The notes under the pieces were generated by a model that worked only from the letters and a program-made list of their open reading frames with translations, had not been told where the DNA came from and did not search any database. The position numbers and the translations under genes are program-made. Below are positions 23,206 through 34,446 of a stretch of DNA of 64,000 nucleotides, piece after piece; the first letter of the stretch is position 1; each line of letters starts with the position of its first letter. This DNA comes from Hyparrhenia diplandra (taxonomy: Eukaryota; Streptophyta; Magnoliopsida; Poales; Poaceae), in contig JADLZK010013203.1 in the NCBI GenBank assembly GCA_015847255.1, positions 62,001 to 126,000 of the forward strand, in the 5' to 3' direction.

Positions 23206-24668
23206 ATGCCGCCAAGGAGGAGTGCTCGTGTAGCTAATCGCGGTCGTGGTAGAGGTCGCGGTCGTGGTAGAGGTCGTGGTGGTGGTAGAGGTCGCGGGCC
23301 GCAACGACCAAGAAGTCCATGAACCCGTTATTGATGAAAATGAAGTAAACGAGGGGGCTATAGCGAGTCAATTGCTATTGCTCCCCGGTGGTGGTGGTGG
23401 TGGTGATGTTCCTATTGTTCTGTTGTTAAGAAGATGACTTTCACCAAGTGGACGTCTATGCAAGTTGAGAAATTTGATGGGTCGGGGACACCAACCGATG
23501 CGCGCGCGTAATCGCTCCATAAGGTGGAGAAAGTCATGAATGGTTGCGGGTTGACTCGGAGGAGAAAGTTTTCTTTGTGCCACACCCGGTTGATAGGCAT
23601 GGGCCGATATCCGGTGGGGTGGTGTTTCCGAGGCGTGGCCCGATTCTCGTGGTGCTATCACTTGGGAGGTTTTTCCGAACAATTTAAAGCCAAGTATTAT
23701 CCGAGAATCATTCGGGGATAAGATGAGTGATGCATTAAATCATATCCAACAGGGAAGTAAGACAGTGGATGAGTATGAGAGGGACTTTAGCAATATGGTT
23801 CGTTTTGTACCTGCTGTGGCAAGTGATGAGCGTGAGAAGGCGAGGAAGTTTTTCAGAGGGCTTAATGCACGATATAGAGAAGTGATGGGAAGGAACCCAC
23901 CCACTACATACCTTGCCGCAGTGGAGGAAGCTAGGGGTATGGAATCCGAAATTCAGCTTACTACACTCCAGCAAAATCATTATGGTAATGAGAGTGGAAT
24001 AGGCACAAACCAAAAGAGGGCCCATCAGGAGGGTGGGCAGTCCTCTCAGCGACCCCCATTCAAGAAATTCAAGTCAAACCAACACTCAAGTACTCTCGGT
24101 CATTCAAGCCAAAGCCGTCGGGGGACAATCTTCAAGTTCACGCCTTACTGGATCTCAATTCATGCGCCCAGTGCCCGGGCAGGGTTTAATTTGCTTCAAG
24201 TGTGGGAAGTCCCACCATTCTTCAGGGTGTGGTTTTTCTGGAGCTTGCCGCACGTGTGGTAGAGATGGACACATGTCCATTGTTTGCAAGAAGAACCCAG
24301 ATTCTATTATCAAGTGGCAGAAGTCTAGTTCTTCCCCATTATCTGCAACTAGCTCTCATGGGTCGGGTTCCTTCGTTGGTGGTGGTCGAGGTTCGGTTCA
24401 AATGATGGCTGCTCCTTCAGGTTCTTATCAACAAAGTATCCACAACAAAGATATGCCTCCCCGGCTATTGCGGGCCTCCTCCCGATTACACATTTCCACA
24501 TGCTCATGCCGAGCTATCTACTTCATATGCTCCACCTCACTTGACCGCACCTTATGCTCCACTTCGCTTGCACCACCTACTATTCCAAAGACCACAGATG
24601 GGGCATGTTCTAGTGCTATGAATCCTTCCGCAGTTTACACCATGCCTACTTCTCTTGGACATCCGTGA
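23206..24668 (+). pseudogene. gag (capsid/nucleocapsid) remnant of the Ty3 element
   Basis: Starts MPPRRSARVANRGRG with an RG-rich N-terminus, typical of plant Ty3 gag. A capsid-type segment lies at 23723-24030 (SDALNHIQQGSKTVDEYER, then RKFFRGLNARYREVMGR). A CCHC zinc knuckle CRTCGRDGHMSIVC is at 24246-24287, preceded by an imperfect first knuckle. The reading frame changes at least four times, so no full-length gag is made. Role in an active relative: particle assembly and RNA packaging. Confidence 0.88.
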
Positions 24669-25090
24669 TGTGGTCTCGTGTACTTTTACGCTTGATTCAC
24701 ATGAAGCTCTAGTGTTATTTGATTTCGTGCTACTTTCTCGTTTGTTTCATTGAATTTGCAAAAGGGCAAAACTGCCTAGTCAAGAAATCTCTCGAGTCGG
24801 TTCGTGTGAGTTCACCTGGGGGTCTAATATCTAGTTCGCTGGTCCGTCAGGGTTGTGTGATATCCATAGATGGGGATGATTTTGTTGCTAACCTAATGGT
24901 GATTCCTCTACCAAATTTCGATGTGATCCTTGGCATGGATTGGTTACATCGTTATCGGGCCATTATATCCTCGTTTTTGGAAGACAGTTTCCTTAGAGAC
25001 TCCCTCGGGCCATACCATAACTTTCCAAGCAAGTGCTCCCTCATATTCTCTATTTTTGTTGGCAAGCTTATTTCTGGTCGCCGATCTTGA
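24669..25090 (+). pseudogene. Retroviral-type aspartic protease remnant
   Basis: Identified by the C-terminal protease motif FDVILGMDWLHRYRAI (about 24918-24965). Upstream, the position of the catalytic Asp-Ser/Thr-Gly motif is altered, reading near DSHEALVLFDF, so the active site is not intact. It lies between gag and reverse transcriptase as expected. Confidence 0.75.
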
Positions 25091-25129
25091 AGACTGGATT
25101 TGTGGACATTAGCCGAGAAGCCATCTAAA

Positions 25130-25990
25130 TCCAAAATGATTGAAGAAATTCCTATTGTTCGAGAATATCCCGATGTTTTCCCGTAAGAGCTTCCAGAATG
25201 CCGCCCAAACGAGAGGTAGAGTTCCGTATTGATATTATACGGCACAAGGCCCTGTTTCCATAGCGCCATATCGTTTGTCTCGCCCTTTTCAAGATGAATT
25301 GAGGAGGCAATTGGATGATCTCTTGTCCAAGAACTTGATTCGTCGTAGTGTGTCTCCTTTGAGAGCTCCTCGTTCTCTTCACTAAGAAGAAGGATGGGAG
25401 TTGGCGCATGTGCGTGGATTATCGGGCTTGAATGCAAAGTGACTATCAAGAACAAGTACCCATTGCCACGCATTGATGAGTTGTTTGATCGGCTACAAGG
25501 TGCTAAGGTATTTTCCAAGATTGATCTACAGTCGAGGGTACAATCAAATTCGGTAAGAGAGGAAGATATTGAGAAGTCGGCATTTTGCGACCATGTATGG
25601 CCACTATGAATTTAGAGTTATGTCTTTTGGATTGACAAATGCACCTCCTTACTTTATGGAAACAATGAATAACATGCTATGCAAATTTGATCGTTTGTGG
25701 TGGTATTCATTGATGACATACTCATCTTCTCTAAGACGAATGAAGAACATGAGCAACATATAAGAATGGTTCTTCAAACCTTGAGAGATAACAAGTTTTA
25801 TGCCAAGTTGAAGAAGTGTGAGTTCTGGCTATTAGAAGTTGGTTTCTTAGGGCATGTCATTAATGAGAAAGGTATCTCGGTTGATCCCAAAGAAGGTTTT
25901 ACGATGTAGTAGATTGGGAAAGACCATCTAGTGTCAAAGAGGTGAGAAGTTTCTTAGGAATGGTCTGGTTATTATCGAAGATTTGTGAAG
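25130..25990 (+). pseudogene. Reverse transcriptase remnant of the Ty3 element
   Basis: Conserved blocks occur in order but in different frames: KNKYPLPRIDELFDRLQGAK, HYEFRVMSFGLTNAPPYF, and the catalytic FIDDILIFSK with the two Asp codons at 25712-25717, followed by FYAKLKKCEFWLLEVGFLGH. Catalytic residues in the visible blocks are kept; what is lost is frame continuity. Confidence 0.92.
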
Positions 25991-26520
25991 GATTTCTCTA
26001 TAATTGCTAAACCTTTATCTATGCTCACCCATAAGAATGCAAAGTTTGAATGGACTAGTGAGTGTGAGTGTAGTTTCCAAGTATTGAAGGAGAAGTTGGT
26101 TACAGCTCCTGTTCTCACCCTACCCGAACCCGGCAAGCGATTCACTCGCGGTATTCCCGATGCTTCACGAGTAGGCCTTGGGTGTGTCCTTATGCAAGAT
26201 GGGAAGGTTATAGCCTATGCATCAAGGCGCTTGAGAACACATGAACAGAATTATCCTACTCATGACCTAGAGCTTGCTGCAGCTTGTGTTTGCCTTGAAG
26301 ATATGGAGACATTACCTTTATGGTGAGCCTTGTGATATTTTCACCGACCATAAGAGTTTGAAGTACATTTTCACTCAAAAGGATTTGAATCGAGACAAAG
26401 GAGATGGCTAGAACTAATCAAAGATTATGATCTTACCATCCAGTACACCCCGGTAAAGCCAATGCTTTGTGGCCGATGCTTTGAGTCGTAAGGCTACCCC
26501 TCGCTACATTGAATTATTTG
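25985..26520 (+). pseudogene. RNase H domain remnant of the Ty3 element
   Basis: Reads FEWTSECECSFQVLKEKL, then DASRVGLGCVLMQDGKVIAY and THDLELAA, the Asp and Glu regions of the Ty3 RNase H. Frame breaks follow after about 26330. It degrades RNA of the RNA/DNA hybrid in active relatives. Confidence 0.88.
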
Positions 26521-26759
26521 ATAACCGAATTTGAGCGGATGGATATATCATACTGTTATGTGGGAGTGGCAGAGACCGAAACAAGGGTTATCCTTGAGTC
26601 CGCTTTTACCAAGGCGAGTGTTGGAGGCACAACAACATGACCGTTATTGCAAGATGTGAAGAAGCGCATTATTGAAGGAAAAGTTGGGAATTTCAAAGCA
26701 TGGATGTTTTAGGTGCCATTCGATTTCGGTGGACGCCTTTGTGTGCCACGAAGGCTCAA

Positions 26760-27780
26760 GTCAAGGATGAAATTCTTCGAGAGGCACATCGTACCCGATA
26801 CACCGCGGCACCCCGGTGAGAATAAGATGTATCAAGACTTGAAGAAAAGCTATTGGTGGAAGAGGATGAAAGTGGATGTGGCGTAGTATGTGGCATCATG
26901 TGGGGTATGCCAACCGGTTAAAGGCGAGAATCGGCGTCAATTTGAAAAATCGCAACCACTAGAGGTTCCTGGGTGGCCATGGGAGGATATCACTATGGAT
27001 TTTGTGGTTGGTTTACCACGCACTCCTAAAGGGAAGGATGCTATTTGGGTTGTTGTAGATCGCTTGAGTAAGGTAGCTCATTTTATTCCTTACCGTTCTA
27101 CCAATTCAGCAAGTGACTTAGCTCCAATCTATATGTGTGAAGTTGTGAGACTTCATGGGGTGCCAAAACCATTGTTTCGGATAGAGATGCTAAATTTGTT
27201 TCCAAGTTCTGGGAGAGCTTGCGGGATGCCTTTGGGATCGAAGTGATACTTAGCAATCGCTTTTCACCCTCAAACAGATGGTCAATCCGTAGCGCATAAT
27301 TCGGACTTTAGAGGATATGCTAAGGTCATGTGTTCTATCATGGAGAGGAAGCTGGGGAGGATCATTTGCCTCGGTGGAGTTCGCTTACAACAATAGTTAC
27401 CATGCTAGCATTAGATGTGCACCTTTTGAAGCCATGTATGGAAGGAAGTGTAGGTCACCACTTTGTTGGGAAGATGTGGGTGAAAAGGTAGTCCTAGGAC
27501 CAGATTGGGTTCTAAAAACGACCGAAGCGTATTGCTGAAATTCGACAACAAATGCTAGCCGCACGTGAGTAGGCGAAAAGCTATGCCGATGTGCGAAGGC
27601 GAGGTCTGGAGTTTCAAGGTTGGGGATCAAGTACTCTTGAAGGTTTCTCCTAATAAAGGTGTCGTGAGATTTGGAGTTAAAGGAAAGCTTAGCCCAAGGT
27701 ATATCGGTCCTTTTCCAATAGTGGAACGTGTTGGGAAGTCGGGCTTACTGAGTTGGAACTACCTAATTCTATGAGTGGAG
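26760..27780 (+). pseudogene. Integrase remnant of the Ty3 element
   Basis: A zinc-binding HHCC region spans 26780-26920, with a TAG stop at about 26884 just before YVASCGVC. The DDE core has the first Asp in ITMDFVVGLPRTPKGKD, the second in a frame-shifted SDRDAKF (near 27177), and a region around HPQTDGQS (near 27267) separated from the catalytic Glu segment by a single-base length change at about 27290. Downstream come FAYNNSYHASIRCAPFEAMY and the C-terminal KVGDQVLLKVSPNKG. Several 1-base breaks; no continuous protein. Confidence 0.9.
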
Positions 27781-28060
27781 TGCATAATGTATTTCATGTA
27801 TCCATGTTGAGAAAATACATACGAGATCCGAACAACATATGACTTTGGAACCGTAAAACCATCAAGGAAGACTTAACCTTTGAGGCACGTCTGTAAGAAT
27901 TCGGAGGAGTCGATAAAGTCTTGCGAGGAAAGACACTCAAGCAAATCGAAGATCCTTTGGACTAATCAAACGAACGAGAAGCAATGTGGGAGCTTGAGTC
28001 TCGAATGCGGAGAAGTATCAGGAGTTCTTCTCATCCGGTAAGTAGCTCGGTTTGTTGATG
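27781..28060 (+). pseudogene. Chromodomain-like C-terminus of the integrase
   Basis: After HNVFHVSMLRKYIRDP the broken frame reads DKVLRGKTLKQIEDP and NEREAMWELESRMRR, placed as in the C-terminal chromodomain-type region of plant chromoviruses, where it may guide integration to marked chromatin. The typical aromatic cage cannot be judged because of stops and frame changes. Confidence 0.7.
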
Positions 28061-28110
28061 CTTATTCCACCTTTCAAAAAGTAAAGAATTCGAGGACGAA
28101 TTCGTTGAAG

Positions 28111-28120
28111 GAGGGGAGAA
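28111..28120 (+). other. Polypurine tract
   Basis: GAGGGGAGAA directly before the 3' LTR, in the usual context for priming plus-strand DNA synthesis. Confidence 0.85.
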
Positions 28121-30184
28121 TGTAATACCCTGTCTTTTTTTTAAATAAAATAAATTTCATGTTGACCGGGTGGACTAAAAATAGGGCAAAAGTTTGACTT
28201 TTTGAATCATAAGTCGTATGGAAGATCGGAGACCGTGGTTGCGTAGGTCTCGTTGAAACGAATTTGTTTGACTACCAACTTGTTTCATTTGGAGATCGGA
28301 TGAGTGTTAATAGAGCCATTAAATATGGTCCGTTGGATGTGACTTAGGGTAATCCTTTTTATTCCCGTTCAATGAAAAAAAACAGAGAGTTCTTTCATCT
28401 TCCGGCTGCTTCCAGCGCCGCCGCCCCTTCCCGTTCTTTCTCTCCCTCACGCGGCTACCTCTGTTCTCATCTGTGCCGCTCCCTCCTTGAACACCGCATC
28501 TCTGGCGCAGCTGCTGTTGCTTCCGGCTGCTGGTGGTGGTGCTGTCCCAGGCCTGAAGCTTAGCCGTTGTTGGAGTTCAGGTGTGTACGGCATCTCCCTG
28601 TTTCTACCTGCTTGTTGCTGCCAAGGCGTATTGGTTCTTGCTGTTTTTCCCCTCGATCTGTACCCCTGCTATTTTATTGCTGTCCTGCTGCTGTGGCGCA
28701 TCTTCTATTGCCTCAGTTCTTGGACCGGTGGTGCTGCTGCTGCAGGTTTGTCGCTGCTCACATCTAGAAGTAAAGGACCAAGGAACCAGCCCTGGGAGTC
28801 AAGGTCGGCTGCTGCTAGCTGCTCTAATCTGGTACAGGTTGATTCAAGATGCATTAGTTTAATTGGCCTGGAGATTATTGACTTACGTAGGCTCTTTCCT
28901 AGTGAATGGGAGGTAGAATATTTTATTCCTGAATAGCACATGATCTGGGTGCTAGTCGTTCCTATAGGCAAGGTTAGATGAAGCAACTTAATTTATTTGG
29001 TGGATGTGTATAAATTGGATTTTTGCCACAGTTGTCTTTGGGCTGAGATTCAGTAGATCTTGCCGATCTGTACAGCCTAGATAGTGATGACAGTGAAAAG
29101 AAAATAGTTTAATTCTTTAGAAGCCAATTAGTACGTTGGGAAGAATTCAGGCTTGTGGTTTTTGAATTGAGCTAGCTATGAAGTAATTCGTGAAATGCTA
29201 GAGTTAGCGCAATTCTGCAAGTTCTGGAGGCTGAGTGTGAGAGGCTACGCTGAATCATCCACTTAGTATAAATTAATGTATATTTGAGTTGCTTTCAGTT
29301 CAGTTCTCCTTGAAGCTGTTTTTTTTGAGACCGTGAACCATGATCAGTATAGGTGGTGGTGAATTAGGAAGCGAGGACCCAATCCACTTCTTAGAGCGCT
29401 TCGTTGCGGCGTTAAGGCAAGTGCATGACGAATCTTTGCTTCGGCTTCACGCCTATTATTCGAAGTTTTCTTGCTTTCCAATGTTCAAGTATTATATTTG
29501 GTTCAAGTTCAAGTTTCTTGTTCATGAGATTCAAGTGTCAAGTTTTCATTTACATTCAATTCAAGTGCCGGTTTATCCGGAGGTGCAATTTGGTTCTTGT
29601 ATTCAAGTTCCCGTGAGTAAGTCTTTGGCCCCACTTACTCGGCTTTACCGGTAAATGCTAAGGAGAATTCAAGTGTTTGTCCGTTTTGACGGAAACTACT
29701 ATTTAATCGGTGTTCGCTTATTTCTCATGGATTTCTACATGGCATTCGTTATTTTGGTTCTAATTGTGCTTGCTGAGTATTTTACTCACCCTTGTTTTAT
29801 TTGGTTATTAGGTACCGAATGATCGTGACATGCATGGGAATAATGGGGAGTAGCTTCTTCTTGAGCACGAGCAATTAGCATACCTATACTTCCTTCGTTT
29901 AAAACCAAGTTTGGCACCTGTAATATCTTAGCTATATGTCTTTTTTGGTTATTCGCGGTGATAATGTTTGCGCTTTGGGTTGTTTCTTCAAGTTTATTTG
30001 GGTTGGCTATAATGTGATGCTTATGATCTTATATGATAAACTGTTGTTTTGAGTTGTGAATTATTTGTCTCGGATGTCTTGTTTTTAGTGGAAGTCTTTG
30101 CGAAATTTTTTAATAATTCTTTGTTTAGTAGAAACTAGGTGTGGAGTGGTAGCCCCCGGTGTTTTGCCTAGCCGGGGCGTTACA
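28121..30184 (+). repeat. Ty3 element 3' LTR (2064 bp)
   Basis: Starts TGTAATACC, ends GCGTTACA. Compared with the 5' LTR most differences are 1-5 base gaps, such as a short insertion near 29400 (GCTTCGTT region); substitutions are few. Confidence 0.95.
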
Positions 30185-30864
30185 CCACGCCGTAGTGGCC
30201 CTATGACCGCCTGAAATTTCACGTCGAGCTTGGTCCCATATAACAAAATTGGTGGGCCACCACGGTGGGTGCCCCCACCATGGTCCCACCGAGGTGTCCT
30301 AAGGGGGAGAGAATGTGGTATCCTGGCTTGGGACTTAATAAGATTGATTGAATACTCATTACAACAAGTTCTAACTTCTTTCCAGGAAGCCCCAATCCAA
30401 AGAACTCTAAAGTTAAACGTGTTTGGCTTACAGAAATTTGAGGATGGGTGACCAAAGGGAAGTTCTTCCTGAATGCGCATGAGTAAGAACAAAGTGTGTA
30501 AAAAACTTGTGTTGGTGTTTGAGGACAATCTTGTTTATTAGAGAGTTGCTAGATGTAATTGTGCCCAAGTGCTAGATGTAAGTGGGCGGGTAGGACTTTA
30601 TAGGTGGTGTCACGTGGCGGTCACTTCCATGACAAAATCGGTGACGTTTTGTTTTAGTCATAAAAGATGAGTTGTTCCATGACGAATGTTTGTTCGTCAT
30701 GGGAAAAACACTTCTATGACGAAATTTCATGATTCGTCATGGTGTATCAAATGTGACGCTCGTTCTATGACGATTTCAAATTGGTCACTAATTCGTCACC
30801 GAAGGTTTTCAATGGCAATTTGGCATCTTCTCGTGACGAAAGCATTTTGTCATCGATGTGAGCT
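30185..30864. mobile_element. CACTA-like DNA element inside LINE-1, right part
   Basis: Continues the GGTCCCAC-type tract, then a 5S-like stretch, then dense TGACGA/CGTCA motifs (30600-30840). LINE-1 sequence (Cys/His-rich C-terminal part) resumes on the minus strand by about 30865-30890. A terminal repeat matching CACTAGTAGAAG was not found, so the right end may be eroded. Confidence 0.6.
30401..30477 (+). ncRNA. 5S rRNA-like sequence inside a transposon
   Basis: AGAACTCTAAAGTTAAACGT followed by GTTTGG corresponds to the 5S rRNA internal promoter box A (AGTTAAGCGTGCTTGG, 14 of 16 bases), and GGATGGGTGACC (30442-30453) is identical to 5S box C; GGGAAGTTC follows as in 5S. Only about the 3' two-thirds of a 5S gene is present, with an altered middle, so it is a derived copy, not a working 5S gene. 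5S-derived segments are known in Cassandra TRIMs; here it sits in a DNA-element context. Confidence 0.8.
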
Positions 30865-31157
30865 TTTTCACCGCCAACATTCTTTGAGCAAAAGGGCAAT
30901 GCAGAACGGTGACTACAAGTCTCTTCATGAGTTGAGACACAAAAACACAGTCATAGGATGGCGAGTCCATTTGCTTTTCGACGAAGGATATTCCTAGTGC
31001 TTAGCCCGTCCTTTAATAATAAACTTAAGAAGACTTTGTGTTTTGGTTGGCGGTGGTTGGTCCATAACCATTTGAATGCTTCATGAATCGTTGATGACCA
31101 ATCAATTTTTTGTAGGCCTTGGCCGAGGAGAATCTGTCCCCCCAACCGTACTTCCAT
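30865..31157 (-). pseudogene. LINE-1 C-terminal zf-RVT-like region
   Basis: Reads IHEAFKWLWTNHRQPKHKVF and KDGLSTRNILRRKAN, the standard opening of the Cys/His-rich region after L1 reverse transcriptase. It then continues, out of frame, into a SYDCVF and HCPFA part, where the CACTA-like element interrupts it. The region between 31160 and 31790 holds connecting ORF2 sequence in broken frames. Confidence 0.75.
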
Positions 31158-31789
31158 GTATCATTTTGGTCTCGTGATCTCTATGTTTTGTAGCTCTAGA
31201 TTGATCTCGCATAAGTTTTTGGTGAACAGTTCAAAGATTGGGAGGTGGAGTAACCCTGGTGAAATCGTGGTTTCGCAGATTTGTGTGCACCGAGATTTTC
31301 TTATTCTTTGCAAATGAGAACAGAGTTCAGTCTTTGTATCTTGAAGGATGTGATCATGCCATTTGTCTTGCCAAAAAAAAGGAGGGTGCCACCATCTAAC
31401 AGTTTTGGATTGGCCATTTCCTTGTAAACCTAAAGGTTTTGAGGATACTCATCCACCGAGAATGAACCTTTGGAGGAGGTCCCAAGTAGTTTTCCTCTCG
31501 CTATAGTATTTCTCCCAAATCATGTGTACCCAAGGAATATCTCTTTTATTGAAGAATTTATCTAGATGCTTCAAAGAATGAGCTGATTTTGTTTTTAAAT
31601 ATCAATTATGCCCAAACCCTCCTTGATTTTGGCCAAGAAACAAGTTTCCATGCTTTGCTTTGGGCATTTTTGGCAAAGATTTGCCTCATTGCCACTCCAC
31701 GAGACAATATTTTCTAGAGCCATCCACAAACTTGATTACTCCTACGGGCAATTCTAATGTGCACATGTAGAAGGTTGGTAGAGCTGTCA

Positions 31790-33240
31790 TTAATGCATTG
31801 CAGATTTCCGTTTTCCCCGCTGGTTGAGTAAGTTTGAAATAGCTCCTAATCTTGTTTGGCATTTGTTGATCGGTGGCATGTAATCATCAATTCTCGGGCT
31901 TGGTCGAGAGAGAGGGATGCCCGGATAAGTGAAAGGAAAGGCCCCTTTGGAGCATCCAAAAGTTTTTGCCAAAAAATCCAGTCTTGTCTCACTGATATTG
32001 ATTGGTAGCATCATTGATTTATTGAAGTTCACTTTTAGTCCAGTTGCTTTTGAGAAGGTGTTGATAACTGATTTCGTGAAAAGCGGGCGCCTAGAGTCCC
32101 CTTCGCCACAATGAGAGTAGTATCATCAGATCTTTGGACAATGGGAAAATCCTTGGCGATTCCATTGGAATTGGAAGTTTAAGCGGACCCATGTCTTTTC
32201 CTTTGTTGATGAGAGACTGTAAAAAATCTCTCGCTAGAACAAATAGGAGGGGTGAGAGTGGATCCCCTTGCGACCCCTCTCCCGCAATGTATTGTCTTCC
32301 TTCGACATCCATTTAGAAGGACGTAAGATGTTGTCGTAGTCGAATCTGCTGAATCCACTTAAGCCATTTTGGCCCAAATCCCTTTGCCTTCAAGATTGCT
32401 AGCACTTTGCTTGGTGTTCCATTTTGTCAAATGCCTTTTTAAAATCCGTTTTAGGATAACTATTTCCTTTTTGAGTGGTGACACATGTGAAGATACTCAT
32501 AGGCCCAAGCTAAGTAGTCTGTATGGTTCTTTTCTTGATAAACCCATATTGGTTGTTGTGTATTAGCTTGGTGATTACTACCGAAGCCTGTTTGCAAGAA
32601 CTTTTTGTGAGCAAAATTTTGAAAGAGGTGTTCAACAGGGGATATAGGCTCAGAATCATTGGCCCGATCCCGGTGTCCGGGTCTTGGGGATCGAGTAATG
32701 TATGAGTTGTTGATGCTTTGAAGGCACACCTCGTAGCGTGGAATGCCTGGCCTAGTTGATACATGTCCCCTTTGATTACACTCCAGGAGGCCTTCAGAAA
32801 TTCATTGGAGAACCCATCAGGTCCAGGGGACTAGTCATTGAGTAATGATCTGATAATCTGATCCATCTCCTGCTGAGAGAAAGGGGCATCCAGAGAAAGT
32901 AGATCATTGTTTCTTTCTAGAAATGCATCAGGATTGACCCCAAACCTAGTATATTTTGACTTTCCTAATCTTCCTCGAATTCTTCCCATAGAAGCCGCTC
33001 TTTATCCATGTGGTTGGTGATCACCGTGCCATCCGACTTGTGAAGTTGTTTTATTTGATTTGCTCTCATTTTTATGGTGGCATGTGCATGGAAAAATTTT
33101 GTTGTTGCATCACCTAGTTGTACCCACTTTATATTCCCCCTCTGTTTCCAGTAAGTTCTTTGCAAATCCAGTAAGAAAATGAGCTTTTCTTTGAGTATTA
33201 CCCTGAAGTTCCATTCTGGGATGCTCAGTCCCTATATTCT
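31790..33240 (-). pseudogene. LINE-1 ORF2 reverse transcriptase remnant
   Basis: Pieces in order on the minus strand: YWKQRGNIKWVQLGDATTKF (about 33150), PGPDGF-type motif near 32830, KLIHNNQYGFIKKRTI (near 32540), EGSQGDPLSPLLFVLARDFL (near 32250), the catalytic block with SDD at 32122-32127 where plant L1s have ADD, and FNKSMMLPINISETRLDFLA (32032 onward). Stops and frame changes separate the pieces. The residue before SDD is Arg rather than the usual Tyr. Confidence 0.9.
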
Positions 33241-33249
33241 TCCATGACA

Positions 33250-33965
33250 TCAATAAATTGGATAGTGGTCTTGATGTTGCTTGATTGTTTCTTTTAAATT
33301 TCCCCCGGAGGCATGTTTATCCTTGAGGGCCTTTCTAAGTCTTTTGAACTTGTTGGAAATAGCCTTTGCACGATCGGTTTGCAAACTAGGAGGCTCCTGT
33401 GTTTGTGTCAAGACACCTCGAGAAAAATCAGGTAATTTTAGCCAATAGTTCTCAAATCTAAACACCTTTGGTCCTGGGGATATTGCTAGAGATGGTAACA
33501 AGACAGGGGTAGTGATCTAAAGGTGTTCGTTAAGACCCATGGCTGAAGTGTCGTGGTATTTCAGAGTCCATGCATTAGAGGTGAAGATCCAATCAATTTT
33601 TTTTTGCGAAGTGGGGAAGGTTGCATATTGGACCATGTAAACTTCCCTGCCTTGTAAAACAATTTCATTCAAGGCAAGGGCATTGATTGCATCATTAAAC
33701 ATGACCATTTCATTAAGATCCCCTCCTTTCTGCTTTCTGTCTTGTGTGCTTCTCATTAAGTTGAAATCCCCACAATGATCCATTCAATATCCCGAGGCAT
33801 CGAATTTCTTTCAACCGGTCGGTTTCTTCCGCTTCTTCCCTTCTCGTGCATGGGCCATACAGGTTGGTAGTAATCCAACCTGTCATCACTTATGGTCGAA
33901 GTAAAGTGAACCGAGAGCCCATACTGATTTGAAAATACCAGTTCCCCATTAAAAGCTTTACTTTT
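33250..33965 (-). pseudogene. LINE-1 ORF2 endonuclease (APE type) remnant
   Basis: 33783-33517 reads GDFNLMRSTQDRKQKGGDLN and then a region ending KKIDWIFTSNAW, matching the GDFN motif and the LDR-type motif region of plant L1 endonucleases. 33501-33250 continues with VFRFENYWLKLPDF and the endonuclease/RT linker. The SDH catalytic motif near the end is not intact. In active elements this domain nicks target DNA. Confidence 0.85.
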
Positions 33966-34446
33966 CCATCTTTGTTATCACCCCGAGGCACCAACTGATG
34001 GGATAAATTCAAACTTGTCTAAATCATGGGGCCAAATATTCTTAAGAAACGTTAGCTGAAAATTCTCTTTTTTGGTTTTCAGTAGGCATAAAATGTCACA
34101 AACTGTAATCTAAGATTTTTTCTCTGTTTGAACTCCACTTCTCTTTTGCATTGATTCCCCTCACATTCCAACTAAGGATTTTCCAAGTTCTATTCAAGTT
34201 TTGATTCATGGGGAAACCAAAATAAAGAAAACCAGGAACTGGCACTCAAGGAGCATAACAACATACAAAACATAGTTTAACAGCTCCCATACCATTGCCC
34301 AACTAACTATTCTCGAGCGAAATAAAACCGAAAGTTCAGAGAGTTCAGATAACTTGTCCCAAATACTCGTCTTGGGTCACATTACATTTAGGAAACTTAT
34401 AGCAAAATAAAGGACCCCTATGCTTTCTCATCCTTCCCTGACCATA

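Larger units (their letters stand above)
20952..30184 (+). mobile_element. Ty3/gypsy LTR retrotransposon, chromovirus-like, 9.2 kb
   Basis: Complete outline: 5' LTR 20952-23003, primer-binding-like site from 23006, gag, protease, reverse transcriptase, RNase H, integrase and a C-terminal chromodomain-like region, polypurine tract 28111-28120, 3' LTR 28121-30184. Gene order (integrase after RNase H) defines Ty3/gypsy; the long LTRs and C-terminal chromodomain-like motif fit the Tekay/Del group. Every coding domain is present but broken by many short indels and stops, so it appears unable to make its proteins. The near-identity of the LTRs argues for recent insertion. It sits inside another transposon. 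Confidence 0.95.

Noticed and set aside
27260..27320. Loss of the catalytic Glu in the Ty3 integrase
   Set aside because: The Glu region is present in a neighbouring frame; a single-base length change explains the apparent loss, so it is reported as a frame break.
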